Part shown: positions 17,899-25,891 of the stretch, one piece after another
How the letters are laid out: each line of letters starts with the position of its first letter
Numbering within the stretch: the first letter of the stretch is position 1
Assembly (NCBI GenBank): GCA_963718695.1
Contig: OY970371.1
Coordinates: 62,001-126,000, forward strand
DNA from: Manganitrophus sp963718695
GTDB taxonomy: Bacteria; Nitrospirota; Nitrospiria; SBBL01; Manganitrophaceae
Direction: 5' to 3'
DNA length: 64,000 nucleotides
Position numbers and translations under genes: made by a program
Notes under the pieces: model-generated
Seen by the model: the letters and a program-made list of their open reading frames with translations, nothing else
What the model was told of the DNA's origin: nothing
Database searches by the model: none

Positions 17899-18252
17899 CT
17901 ACGGAGCTGCTGATTTTCTTCTCTCGCCTTCTCTGCCTGACGTTCGAGCCGATCCCCATGCGGCTGAGAGGAAAGTAATCAAGAAGGCTTCAAGGAAAGA
18001 CCATCCAGACTCTGGAAGAGCGGTGGTCGGGTGCAGGAGGAGACTCCCATGGGTGAGCATGGATACAAAGGAGGCGAGTAGACCCGGACCGATCCCTCCG
18101 TACCAAGTGCTCATTATCGTGGTCGCGGAGAAAAGAAGGAAGGAGATTTCTGGGCCGATCAGAGAAGGGAAAAGCAATTCGAGAAAAATTGAAAGGGCAA
18201 CGACGGCCAGCGCAAAGCCGTAGCGATAGAGAGAATTTTTACAAATCGTCAT
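17899..18252 (-). CDS. DUF4118-type membrane sensor domain, N-terminal fragment of the GGDEF-EAL gene
   Basis: The first about 100 residues contain four hydrophobic helices (for example YGFALAVVALSIFLELLF, ISFLLFSATTIMSTWYGG and LLASFVSMLTHG). This is the KdpD-like DUF4118 arrangement usually fused to signalling domains. After SAAWGS the frame turns into an unrelated basic tail and stops, while the +1 frame continues as the coiled coil and PAS-GGDEF-EAL of the neighbouring entry. I read both as one gene of about 670 residues split by a single-base insertion, either a real mutation or a sequence error. Confidence 0.75.
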   Translation of the reverse strand: MTICKNSLYRYGFALAVVALSIFLELLFPSLIGPEISFLLFSATTIMSTWYGGIGPGLLASFVSMLTHGSLLLHPTTALPESGWSFLEAFLITFLSAAWGSARTSGREGERRKSAAP

Positions 18253-18681
18253 CTTCTGTGAGCGGACTTGGTTGTCAATTGTTTTTTAAAGTATATCGGC
18301 TAAACCCGTTTCGTCAAGAATGGAATGAAGGGCGCTGCCGATGGAAAAATTCATAATGAGCGATCTACTGCTTGAAGAGGACTTCGTGAAGAAAAAAATG
18401 AGCGGGGCACCGTGGCGAAAAGAGGGGCAGGATACGGGCTGTATGAAGCGGTTCTGTCCTAAAAGGAAGGCGCATTCATCTGTTTCCATGCCCTTCTTGC
18501 CGATCTTTATGACTCATTGCGCTTTTTCGTTGAATCCTTCGAAACATTATTCTATAGTGATGCGCAACTAAGGAAGGGGTCGGTCATTGTGACGGATCTG
18601 AGGCATAGGCGAAGATCCGGACCTTCCGGACCGAAGGAGGCGACACGCAATGCCCGTCTTGTTCGTTATCTCAGTTCTTAG
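18253..18681. other. gene-free interval upstream of the sensor gene
   Basis: About 430 bases with no supported coding region, lying between the start of the GGDEF-EAL gene and the initiator tRNA terminator. A short direct repeat, TTCCGGACC, occurs near 18627. Any promoter of the sensor gene should lie here, but none stands out. Confidence 0.4.
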
Positions 18682-18682
18682 G

Positions 18683-18714
18683 AAATAAAAAAGGTTAGCT
18701 TTTCAGCTAACCTT
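18683..18714 (-). terminator. rho-independent terminator of the initiator tRNA
   Basis: On the minus strand a perfect 10-bp stem, AAGGTTAGCT/AGCTAACCTT, closes on a GAAA tetraloop and is followed by TTTTTATTT, 35 bases after the tRNA 3' end. Confidence 0.9.
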
Positions 18715-18748
18715 GGGTGTCCGATGTCTCACTCTTTGGCGATGTAGT

Positions 18749-18825
<77 letters not shown>

Positions 18826-18830
18826 AATGC

Positions 18831-18859
18831 ATCCTAACAGATGGGCATAGTGAAGTCAA
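18831..18859 (-). promoter_or_regulatory. promoter of the initiator tRNA
   Basis: TTGACT, a 17-base spacer and TAGGAT on the minus strand; the -10 ends five bases before the tRNA 5' end. The same -10 sequence and spacing occur before tRNA-Val at 32539. It overlaps the untranslated leader of divergent pgi. Confidence 0.75.
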
Positions 18860-18882
18860 GATTGAATCTCTGAGGAGGAAAC

Positions 18883-20262
18883 ATGAAGCGCGTTCCATCC
18901 CTGGTATTCGATTTCAAAAATATGATGAACGACCAGATCGGACCGGTGCACGGCATGGGGGAAGAGGAATGTGCGCGGGCCTTTCCTCTATTGGATGAAG
19001 TTTACCGTTCCTTCCGGGAGAGCCGAAACAAGGGGCAACTTGCCTTTCTGGACCTCCCCTACCAACCGACCGATAAGATCAAGGCGCTTGCGAAGAAGGT
19101 CCAAGGCCGATTCGAGAACTTTATTCTCCTGGGGATCGGCGGATCGGCGTTGGGGCCGGTCGCCATCCAGCAGGCGCTCCATTCGCCGTATTATAACCTC
19201 CTCTCGAAAAAAGAGCGGGGCGGGCCAAGGATGTTCTTCCTCGACAATGTCGATCCGACCGAAGTGGCCTCTCTCCTTGAAGTGCTCGATCCGTCCAAGA
19301 CCGCGGTCAATGTGGTGACGAAGTCGGGGGGAACGATCGAAACGCTGGCGCAATTCCTTATTGTTCAAAAGTGGATCTACAAGAAGGTTGGGAAGGAGAA
19401 GGGCGCGGCCCATTTCATTGTCACCACCGACCCCAAAAAGGGAACGCTGCGTGAAATCGCACAAAAGGAAGGATACGCGACCCTCGAAATTCCGGAACCG
19501 GTCGGCGGGCGGTTTTCCGTTTTAACGCCGGTGGGGCTCTTCCCGGCGGCGGTTTCCGGGATCGACATCGATCTGATGTTGCAGGGGGCGGCTGATCTGG
19601 ATCAGGAGTTTCAAAAAGTCCCTCCCCATGAAAACGCCGCGGTTTGGGGGGCTTTTGTCCATCATTGGGCCTACTTGATCAAGCGGCGGAATATCCTGGT
19701 GTTGATGCCTTATTCGGAGGCGTTGGTCGGGGTCGCTCAGTGGTTTGTACAGCTCTGGGCCGAAAGTTTAGGAAAAGAAAAGGATATCAGCGGAAAGAGA
19801 ATTTCCGTCGGACAGACCCCGCTTGTTGCGGTCGGGGCCACCGATCAACACTCTCAGCTTCAGCTTTATATGGAAGGACCGGTTGATAAGACGATTCAGT
19901 TCCTCGTCGTCGAATCCTTCGGGAAGGACCTTCCCTTTCCAACCGTCCGGTCCGACAGTCCGATCGGGTTGCTCGCCGGTCACACGTTGGGAAGCCTTTT
20001 GAAGATCGAACAGCGAGCGATCGAAGCCTCGCTTGTGGAGGCTGGCCGACCGAACTGCAAGCTCATTGTCCCGGAGATCAATCCTTATTATTTGGGGTCC
20101 CTCTTTTACTTTTTTGAGTTTCAGACCGCCTTTGCAGGGAAGCTCTACGGTATCAATCCGTTCGATCAGCCGGGTGTGGAGGCAGGGAAAAGAATCATTC
20201 ATAAATTGCTGAAGGAAGAGGGACAGACCCGCGCGAAGGAGGCGGCCTCCAAACGGCGTTGA
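18883..20262 (+). CDS. pgi: glucose-6-phosphate isomerase
   Basis: A 459-residue isomerase interconverting glucose-6-phosphate and fructose-6-phosphate. The sugar-phosphate-binding motifs are clear: LGIGGSALGP near residue 84, VTKSGGTIET near 145 and ATDQHSQLQLY near 325. The start follows GAGGAGGAAAC. The N-terminus is short compared with the 550-residue enterobacterial enzyme but normal for the compact bacterial form. It stands alone, divergent from the initiator tRNA. Confidence 0.96.
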   Translation: MKRVPSLVFDFKNMMNDQIGPVHGMGEEECARAFPLLDEVYRSFRESRNKGQLAFLDLPYQPTDKIKALAKKVQGRFENFILLGIGGSALGPVAIQQALHSPYYNLLSKKERGGPRMFFLDNVDPTEVASLLEVLDPSKTAVNVVTKSGGTIETLAQFLIVQKWIYKKVGKEKGAAHFIVTTDPKKGTLREIAQKEGYATLEIPEPVGGRFSVLTPVGLFPAAVSGIDIDLMLQGAADLDQEFQKVPPHENAAVWGAFVHHWAYLIKRRNILVLMPYSEALVGVAQWFVQLWAESLGKEKDISGKRISVGQTPLVAVGATDQHSQLQLYMEGPVDKTIQFLVVESFGKDLPFPTVRSDSPIGLLAGHTLGSLLKIEQRAIEASLVEAGRPNCKLIVPEINPYYLGSLFYFFEFQTAFAGKLYGINPFDQPGVEAGKRIIHKLLKEEGQTRAKEAASKRR

Positions 20263-20285
20263 GCCGAGCGCTCCGCGCTCGGCTC
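20261..20285 (+). terminator. hairpin at the end of pgi
   Basis: An 11-bp stem (GAGCCGAGCGC facing GCGCTCGGCTC, three-base loop) begins at the pgi stop codon. No U-tract follows, so it may be a stabilising hairpin, not an intrinsic terminator. Confidence 0.4.
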
Positions 20286-20368
20286 CGGAGTGCGCCTGCC
20301 GCGCCACTGGACGGTCGGCGCGACAGGCATGAGGAGAACGAATTCAGGCATTTCGTTTGGCGAAGAAA

Positions 20369-20977
20369 CTACTTTATCTTCTTCGGATCTTGATAGACCA
20401 TTAGATGGGCATAGGGGGTTCCATCCCACATCACATAGGTGCCGAGCTTGGTCGGCATGGACGGAATTCCGGATGCTTTCGAACCTAATGGCCAGAGGAG
20501 CATCCAATGGGGAGGTTCCTCGATGGGTTTTGCCCCCTCTTCATTTTTCATGAGGATCTTTCCATCCTTTTCAAAATGCCAGCCTCCGCGTGCCATGTAT
20601 GCAACCCCCGGTGCGGTATTCGTCGGGTTGGGCGCCCCGCTCATCAGGTCATTGATCCATTTGCCGGATTGCTCATCGTAACAAATGGGGTCAGGCACCG
20701 GCATTCCATCGACATCGGGAATACAAGTAAAGCCGTTGGTTCCCTTCTTTGCCTCGACCATCTTGCCGTCCGCGCCCGGCACCATGACGGTCGCGTCCTT
20801 TGAGATATGGACGGGTGCGGCGCTCAATGCCAGCTTGACCAACTCCTTTTGAGACATCTCCTTGATTCCCTTCCTTTCCTTCTTCCCTTTCCCCTTTCCC
20901 TTTTCTGCAGCATCCAGAGAGAGGGTGAAACTGAGAGCGAATGCGACGATACCGATTGCAACGAGAACACGCTTCAT
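20369..20977 (-). CDS. secreted protein of unknown function
   Basis: A 202-residue protein. A signal peptide (KRVLVAIGIVAFALSFTLSL, cleavage near DAA) is followed by a Lys/Gly-rich stretch and a domain with two cysteines (FTCIPDVDG, DPICYDE) and aromatic motifs (GGWHFEKDG, PPHWMLLWPLG, GTYVMWDGTPYAHLM). I do not recognise the family. The start at 20977 is chosen because AGGAGG lies seven bases upstream; the ATG at 20980 is too close to it. It stands alone, convergent with pgi. A periplasmic or outer-membrane-associated role is inferred only from the signal. Confidence 0.8.
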   Translation of the reverse strand: MKRVLVAIGIVAFALSFTLSLDAAEKGKGKGKKERKGIKEMSQKELVKLALSAAPVHISKDATVMVPGADGKMVEAKKGTNGFTCIPDVDGMPVPDPICYDEQSGKWINDLMSGAPNPTNTAPGVAYMARGGWHFEKDGKILMKNEEGAKPIEEPPHWMLLWPLGSKASGIPSMPTKLGTYVMWDGTPYAHLMVYQDPKKIK

Positions 20978-21270
20978 CATTTTTCCTCCTTTGTGGTTCT
21001 GGGTGGTAAGCAGGTATTCGATTGAGGTGCCTCCGTTCTCCAGGCGCAAGCGCCTATTCAGAAGACGCTCGGCGAAGATTTATTTTCTTATGGAATATGA
21101 CGGGGATATTATCCGACCACGTAAGTAATCGCAAGCAAAATGATAACCTAGGTTTATTTGCGCATCTATTTCCCCTTTGAGCGGGGTGGCCGGTTGAATC
21201 GCTGAGATAGGGCTTGATTAGGTTTTAGGGAGCCGGTATAATTTTTTATTCAGATTCATAGGAGTTCACG

Positions 21271-21798
21271 ATGGCTGTTCTGGAAATTGTGAAATATCCG
21301 ACCCCGGTCCTGCTTCAGCGGGCCGAAGAGGTTCGAGAGGTCGATGGCGCGCTTCAGAAGCGAATCGACGAGATGATTGAGACCCTCTATGCCGCGCCCG
21401 GTCTTGGGCTGGCCGCGCCTCAGGTAGGAGATTCCCGCCGTTTCTTTGTTTACGATCTCTCCGTTCAAGAGGAAGAGCCGGTTGCCCGGAAAGGACCGCT
21501 GGTTGTTCTGAATCCCGAGATTCTGGAGATGGAAGGGGAAGAGGTTTCCGACGAGGGTTGTCTTTCCATCCCGGGCTATCATGAGAAGGTAAAGCGGGCC
21601 TATCGCGTTCTTCTCAGGGGGCTCGACCGGGATGGGAAAGAGCTTCGTCTCGAAGGAGAGGGGCTTCTTGCCCGTCTTTTTCAGCATGAGGTGGACCACA
21701 TCAACGGCATCCTGATGGTCGAGCGCTTTAGCAGTCTTAAGAAAGATATTTTTTCCCGTAAGTTTAAAAAAATGCTCAAGCAGGGAGAATCCTTTTGA
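21271..21798 (+). CDS. def: peptide deformylase
   Basis: A 175-residue metalloenzyme that removes the formyl group from nascent chains. All three family motifs are visible: GLGLAAPQVG near residue 46, DEGCLSIPG near 94 and QHEVDHINGIL near 136, whose Cys and two His bind the metal. AGGAG lies seven bases before the start. It is followed one base later by fmt, the classic def-fmt pair that installs and removes the formyl group. Confidence 0.97.
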   Translation: MAVLEIVKYPTPVLLQRAEEVREVDGALQKRIDEMIETLYAAPGLGLAAPQVGDSRRFFVYDLSVQEEEPVARKGPLVVLNPEILEMEGEEVSDEGCLSIPGYHEKVKRAYRVLLRGLDRDGKELRLEGEGLLARLFQHEVDHINGILMVERFSSLKKDIFSRKFKKMLKQGESF

Positions 21799-21799
21799 G

Positions 21800-22759
21800 A
21801 TGCTTGCATCTAATCCAAAGCGGCTGCGTGCTGTTTTCATGGGAACTCCCGACTTCGCGCTTCCCTCTTTTGAGGCGCTCGCCGAGTCTGAAGAGATCAT
21901 CGCCGCTGTGACGCAGCCCGATCGGCCGAAAGGACGCGGTGAGACCCTGACGGCTCCCCCGGTCAAGCTGGCCGCCCTCCAGCGATCACTTCCGGTTCTC
22001 CAGCCGGAGCGGATCCGAAAAGACCCTGCATTCATCCAACATCTCTCTTTTCTCGCGCCCGATTTGATCGTCGTTGTTGCTTTTGGCCAGATCCTTCCGG
22101 AAGCGGTGTTGAAGATCCCGCGATTCGGCTGCATCAACGTCCATGCGTCCCTCTTGCCGAAGTACCGCGGTGCGGCGCCGATTCAGTGGGCGATCATCCG
22201 GGGAGAGCGGGAGACCGGGGTGACGACGATGCAGATGGATCCCGGGATGGATACCGGACCGATGTTGCTTCGGCGTTCTGTCCCGATCGGGCCAAGCGAT
22301 ACGGCGGGGACCCTTTCTCCGCGCCTGGCGAAGATCGGCGCGTCGGTGTTGATCGAAACCCTCTCTATTTTAAAGGAGGGGAAACTCGCTCCGATCCCGC
22401 AAGATCATTCGCAGGCGACTCTGGCGCCCCTTCTTAAAAAAGAAGACGGCCTCATCCGTTGGGAGGAGAGCGCCGAGGCGATCTCCCATCGGGCAAGAGG
22501 GGTCGATCCCTGGCCGGGAATGACGACTTTCTATCAGGGAAAACGATGGAAGATCACGAAACTTCATATCGGAAGCCGGGAGGGAGAGTGGGGCCAGCCG
22601 GGTGAAATCATCCGTCTTTCCGAGAAAGGACTTGAAGTGGCGGCGGGGATGGGTTATATCTTAATCAATGAATTGCAGCCGGAAGGGGGTCGGAGGATGA
22701 CCGCTCTGGAGTATGCGGCAGGTCACCCGATCCAAGAACGGACTGTTCTGCACCAATAA
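21800..22759 (+). CDS. fmt: methionyl-tRNA formyltransferase
   Basis: A 319-residue enzyme that formylates initiator Met-tRNA. The N-terminal formyltransferase domain shows FMGTPDFALPSFEAL, the active-site region CINVHASLLPKYRGAAP and MDPGMDTG; the C-terminal domain ends in EYAAGHPIQ. The start lies one base after the def stop. It works on the initiator tRNA encoded at 18749 in this window. Confidence 0.97.
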   Translation: MLASNPKRLRAVFMGTPDFALPSFEALAESEEIIAAVTQPDRPKGRGETLTAPPVKLAALQRSLPVLQPERIRKDPAFIQHLSFLAPDLIVVVAFGQILPEAVLKIPRFGCINVHASLLPKYRGAAPIQWAIIRGERETGVTTMQMDPGMDTGPMLLRRSVPIGPSDTAGTLSPRLAKIGASVLIETLSILKEGKLAPIPQDHSQATLAPLLKKEDGLIRWEESAEAISHRARGVDPWPGMTTFYQGKRWKITKLHIGSREGEWGQPGEIIRLSEKGLEVAAGMGYILINELQPEGGRRMTALEYAAGHPIQERTVLHQ

Positions 22760-22771
22760 GGAGGAATCTAC

Positions 22772-23632
22772 GTGAACGCATTGAAAACAACCTTTTTCCT
22801 GACCCTATTAACGGTCCTACTGGTGTTTGCAGGGAAGGCGTTGGGCGGAAATCAAGGGATGGTTCTGGCGTTTGGTTTTGCCCTGGTCATGAATGGAGTC
22901 AGCTACTGGTTTTCGGATAAAATCGTTTTGAAAATGTATCGGGCTCAACCGGTCACCGAGGCCGACGCGCCGCAGCTTTATAATATCGTGGCCGACCTGG
23001 CGATGCGGGCGAAGATGCCGATGCCGAAGGTCTACCTCATCGACAATCCAACCCCGAATGCTTTTGCGACCGGCCGCAACCCAAGCCATGCCGCGGTGGC
23101 GGTGACCACCGGGATCATGCGGATTCTGAATCGGGAAGAGTTAACCGGTGTGTTGGCGCATGAGCTTTCCCACGTTCGGCATCGCGATATTCTGATCTCT
23201 ACCGTGGCCGCGACAGTGGCCGGGGCCATCTCCATGATCGCCAACATGGCGCAGTGGGCGATGATCTTCGGCGGTTTCGGCGGCCGGTCGGATGATCGCG
23301 AAGGGGGGATGAGCGGATTGGGGGCGATCGTTATGATTATCCTGGCGCCGATCGCGGCGATGCTCATACAGATGGCGGTCTCCCGTTCCAGGGAATTTGA
23401 AGCCGATGCTGGCGGGGCCAAGCTCTGCGGCAATCCGCTCTGGCTGGCCGAGGCGTTGCGGAAGTTGCACATCGGTGTTCAGCGGGTTCCGATGGATGCC
23501 AACCCGGCGACCGCGCACATGTTCATCGTCAGCCCCTTGCGAGGGGGCGGGATGATGTCGCTTTTCTCAACCCATCCTCCGATGGAAGAGCGGATTGCTC
23601 GGTTAGAAGCGATGGTTTACGGCCGCAGATAA
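22772..23632 (+). CDS. htpX: HtpX-type membrane zinc protease
   Basis: A 286-residue inner-membrane protease for quality control of membrane proteins. Two N-terminal helices (TTFFLTLLTVLLVFAGKAL, MVLAFGFALVMNGVSYWF) precede the zinc motif LAHELSHVRHRD near residue 128; a further hydrophobic pair and the third ligand region SREFEADAGGA follow. The GTG at 22772 has GGAGG upstream, 12 bases after fmt, so it is probably in the def-fmt operon. Length fits the family. Confidence 0.95.
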   Translation: MNALKTTFFLTLLTVLLVFAGKALGGNQGMVLAFGFALVMNGVSYWFSDKIVLKMYRAQPVTEADAPQLYNIVADLAMRAKMPMPKVYLIDNPTPNAFATGRNPSHAAVAVTTGIMRILNREELTGVLAHELSHVRHRDILISTVAATVAGAISMIANMAQWAMIFGGFGGRSDDREGGMSGLGAIVMIILAPIAAMLIQMAVSRSREFEADAGGAKLCGNPLWLAEALRKLHIGVQRVPMDANPATAHMFIVSPLRGGGMMSLFSTHPPMEERIARLEAMVYGRR

Positions 23633-23650
23633 TGCCGGCTTCAAAAGTCC

Positions 23651-23740
23651 ATCTGCTGCGTTCTCGGTCGCTCGGAAATCCTCACGTACGATACAGTACG
23701 CTCCGGTTTCCTCGCTTCCTGCGAGCTTGCGACTCACTTT
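23651..23740. repeat. palindromic intergenic repeat (GTACG-centred)
   Basis: After htpX comes a sequence with a central dyad, CACGTACGATACAGTACGC, nested between GGAAATCC and GGTTTCC, and CTCGGTCGCTCGG near the left end. It is non-coding in all frames and not related to the GTAGGGGC family. Similar interspersed palindromes are, as I recall, found in Nitrospira-like and deltaproteobacterial genomes; that is memory, not a search. Confidence 0.6.
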
Positions 23741-23849
23741 AAGCAATAGAATGCTGGAAGTCCCCGGAGGGGGCAGCTGAAGCTTTTTAAGCTCGGCGCG
23801 TAAAGTGGATTTTTAAACTGTCTAATCAAAGACTCATTCGTTCTAAGAA

Positions 23850-23884
23850 AAAGCCCCCGGCCGCCCGGCCGGGGGCTTTGTTTC
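23850..23884 (+). terminator. strong GC hairpin overlapping the rsmB start
   Basis: GCCCCCGGCC (23853-23862) pairs perfectly with GGCCGGGGGC (23867-23876), flanked by AAA and TTT and followed by GTTTC. It could end the def-fmt-htpX transcript. Because rsmB initiation signals fall on or just after it, it may also affect rsmB. Confidence 0.65.
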
Positions 23885-25182
23885 TCTTGGCTGAATCGGA
23901 ATCGAGCCAGGAGGATCTCAGTGCACTGATCGACCGTTATTTAACCGCCCATCCGATGGAGCGGCGCGATCGGGCGCTGCTGACCGAGCTGGTCTACGGC
24001 ATCCTCCGCCAGCGAGGCTATCTCGACTGGCAGATCGATCATTTCTCCAAAGTCAAAAAAATCCACCCGGCGATTCGGAACATCCTTCGACTCGGGCTGT
24101 ACCAGCTTCTGTTTCTTGACAAAATTCCTCCTTCCGCAGCAGTGAATACTTCGGTAGAGCTGGCGAAGGAGGAAGAGGGGATCGCCGCTTCCCGGCTGGT
24201 CAATGGTTTGCTTCGAAACATCCTCCGGCAGAAAGATCATCTCCCGGCTCCCGATCCGAAGGGCGATCCGGTCACGTTTATTTCGGTCGCCACCTCCCAC
24301 CCGGATTGGATGGTCCGCCGATGGCTCGCCCGTTGGGGCCGGGAAAAAACATTCCAGTTCTGCCAATCCAATAACGAAGTCCCACCGACCACGCTTCGAA
24401 CCAATGTCTTAAAGATTGGAAGAGAAGACCTGGTGAAGCGGCTGGAGGCGGAAGGGGCAACGGTCGCCCTCTCAACGCTTTCTCCCCATACACTTTTTGT
24501 TCGAGGTATTTCTGTCTCCTCCCTCCCTTCTTATCGGGAGGGGCTTTTTTATGTTCAGGACGAAGGGGCACAGTTGATCTCCCATCTGGTCGATCCGCAA
24601 CCGGGAGAGAGCCTCCTCGATTTTTGTGCCGCGCCGGGAGGCAAGACGACCCATCTGGCCGAGTTGGCGGGCGGGCGGGCACGCGTGACGGCGACCGATA
24701 TCAAAGCCGATCGGCTTCATCTCATTCAGGAGAATCTCAGCCGTCTGCAGACACCCGGTATTGAGATAGAAACGCTCGCTCAGGCAACAGCCGCTGAACG
24801 GCGTTATGACCGAATTCTAATCGATGCCCCCTGTTCGGCCCTTGGAATTCTGCGGCGGATTCCCGAAGGGAAGTGGCGGAAGAAGCCATCGATCATCCCC
24901 GACGATGCCAAGGAGCAGCGGCAGATTCTGGAGCAGGCGTTGAATCATCTAAAAGTCGGCGGCCGATTGATCTATGCGACCTGCTCCACCGAGCCGGAAG
25001 AAAATGAAGAGCAGACGGCGGCCTTTGAAGCGGCCCATCCGGAGCTAAAGAGAGAAGATCCCCGGGAGAGTCTTCCCGAGGGTGCCCGGAAGTATGTCGA
25101 TGAGCGGAATCATTTTACAACGCGCTTCAATTCGGATAAAATGGACCAGTTTTTCGCCGTCCGTTGGATCCGCATCGCGTAG
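23878..25182 (+). CDS. rsmB: 16S rRNA (cytosine(967)-C5)-methyltransferase
   Basis: A 434-residue protein with an N-terminal NusB-like helical domain (RRDRALLTELVYGILRQRG) and a C-terminal SAM methyltransferase of the RsmB/NOP2 type. The SAM loop is LLDFCAAPGGKTTHLAEL; the two catalytic cysteines are in DAPCSALGILRR and YATCSTEPEENEEQ. The start is uncertain. TTG at 23878 or 23887 are the first standard starts, but the frame is open upstream to 23791 and ARPGALFLLAE resembles the normal RsmB N-terminus. A GC-rich hairpin covers this region. It is co-directional with rpe nine bases downstream. Confidence 0.93.
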   Translation: MFLLAESESSQEDLSALIDRYLTAHPMERRDRALLTELVYGILRQRGYLDWQIDHFSKVKKIHPAIRNILRLGLYQLLFLDKIPPSAAVNTSVELAKEEEGIAASRLVNGLLRNILRQKDHLPAPDPKGDPVTFISVATSHPDWMVRRWLARWGREKTFQFCQSNNEVPPTTLRTNVLKIGREDLVKRLEAEGATVALSTLSPHTLFVRGISVSSLPSYREGLFYVQDEGAQLISHLVDPQPGESLLDFCAAPGGKTTHLAELAGGRARVTATDIKADRLHLIQENLSRLQTPGIEIETLAQATAAERRYDRILIDAPCSALGILRRIPEGKWRKKPSIIPDDAKEQRQILEQALNHLKVGGRLIYATCSTEPEENEEQTAAFEAAHPELKREDPRESLPEGARKYVDERNHFTTRFNSDKMDQFFAVRWIRIA

Positions 25183-25191
25183 GAGAGAAAG

Positions 25192-25881
25192 ATGACACCA
25201 TCCGGTCGATCCGGTTCGGGAAGCAAGGGAAGGAAGATCGCGCCGTCGATTTTGTCGGCCGACTTCTCACGGCTGGGGGAAGAGATCAAGGCGGTTGACG
25301 CGGCGGGGGCCGACTGGATCCATATCGATGTGATGGACGGCCGGTTCGTTCCGAATCTGACGGTCGGGCCGCTGATCGTCGAGGCGGCAAAAAAGGTGAC
25401 GGCGCTCCCGCTCGATGTCCATTTAATGATCGTAGAGCCGGATCACCTGATCCCGGAGTTCATCAAAGAAGGAGCCACTTCGGTCACGGTCCATGTGGAA
25501 GCCTGTCCGCATCTTCACCGGACGATTCAGCTGATCAAACAACAAGGGGCGCGCGCGGGGGTTTCGTTGAATCCGGCGACCCCGATTTCGGCGATCGAAG
25601 AGATCATCGACGAGATCGATCTTCTCCTGTTGATGTCGGTGAATCCCGGCTTCGGAGGTCAGAAGTTTATCCCGAAGGTTCTCGATAAAATTCGGGCCGC
25701 TCGGAAAATGATCGATGCGCGAGGACTCGCGGTTGATCTGGAAGTCGACGGCGGAATCAAGGCAACCAACGCGCGTCAGCTCGCCGAGGCGGGGGTCGAT
25801 GTCTTCGTCGCCGGTTCTGCGATTTTTGAGAGCGACGACTATCGAGCGACAATCCGCCAATTTCGCGAAGAGATTACATAA
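25192..25881 (+). CDS. rpe: ribulose-phosphate 3-epimerase
   Basis: A 229-residue TIM-barrel metal-dependent epimerase interconverting ribulose-5-phosphate and xylulose-5-phosphate. Motifs IAPSILSADFSRLGEE, HIDVMDGRFVPN, LDVHLMI, MSVNPGFGGQKF and VDGGIK are all present. A short Ser/Gly-rich leader of about 13 residues precedes the barrel. It lies between rsmB and pheS with gaps of about ten bases, so the three are probably co-transcribed. Confidence 0.97.
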   Translation: MTPSGRSGSGSKGRKIAPSILSADFSRLGEEIKAVDAAGADWIHIDVMDGRFVPNLTVGPLIVEAAKKVTALPLDVHLMIVEPDHLIPEFIKEGATSVTVHVEACPHLHRTIQLIKQQGARAGVSLNPATPISAIEEIIDEIDLLLLMSVNPGFGGQKFIPKVLDKIRAARKMIDARGLAVDLEVDGGIKATNARQLAEAGVDVFVAGSAIFESDDYRATIRQFREEIT

Positions 25882-25891
25882 AGGGTGATGT

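Noticed and set aside
18341..18571. 76-codon plus-strand frame upstream of the initiator tRNA
   Set aside because: No ribosome binding site, no domain, composition not protein-like; treated as non-coding.
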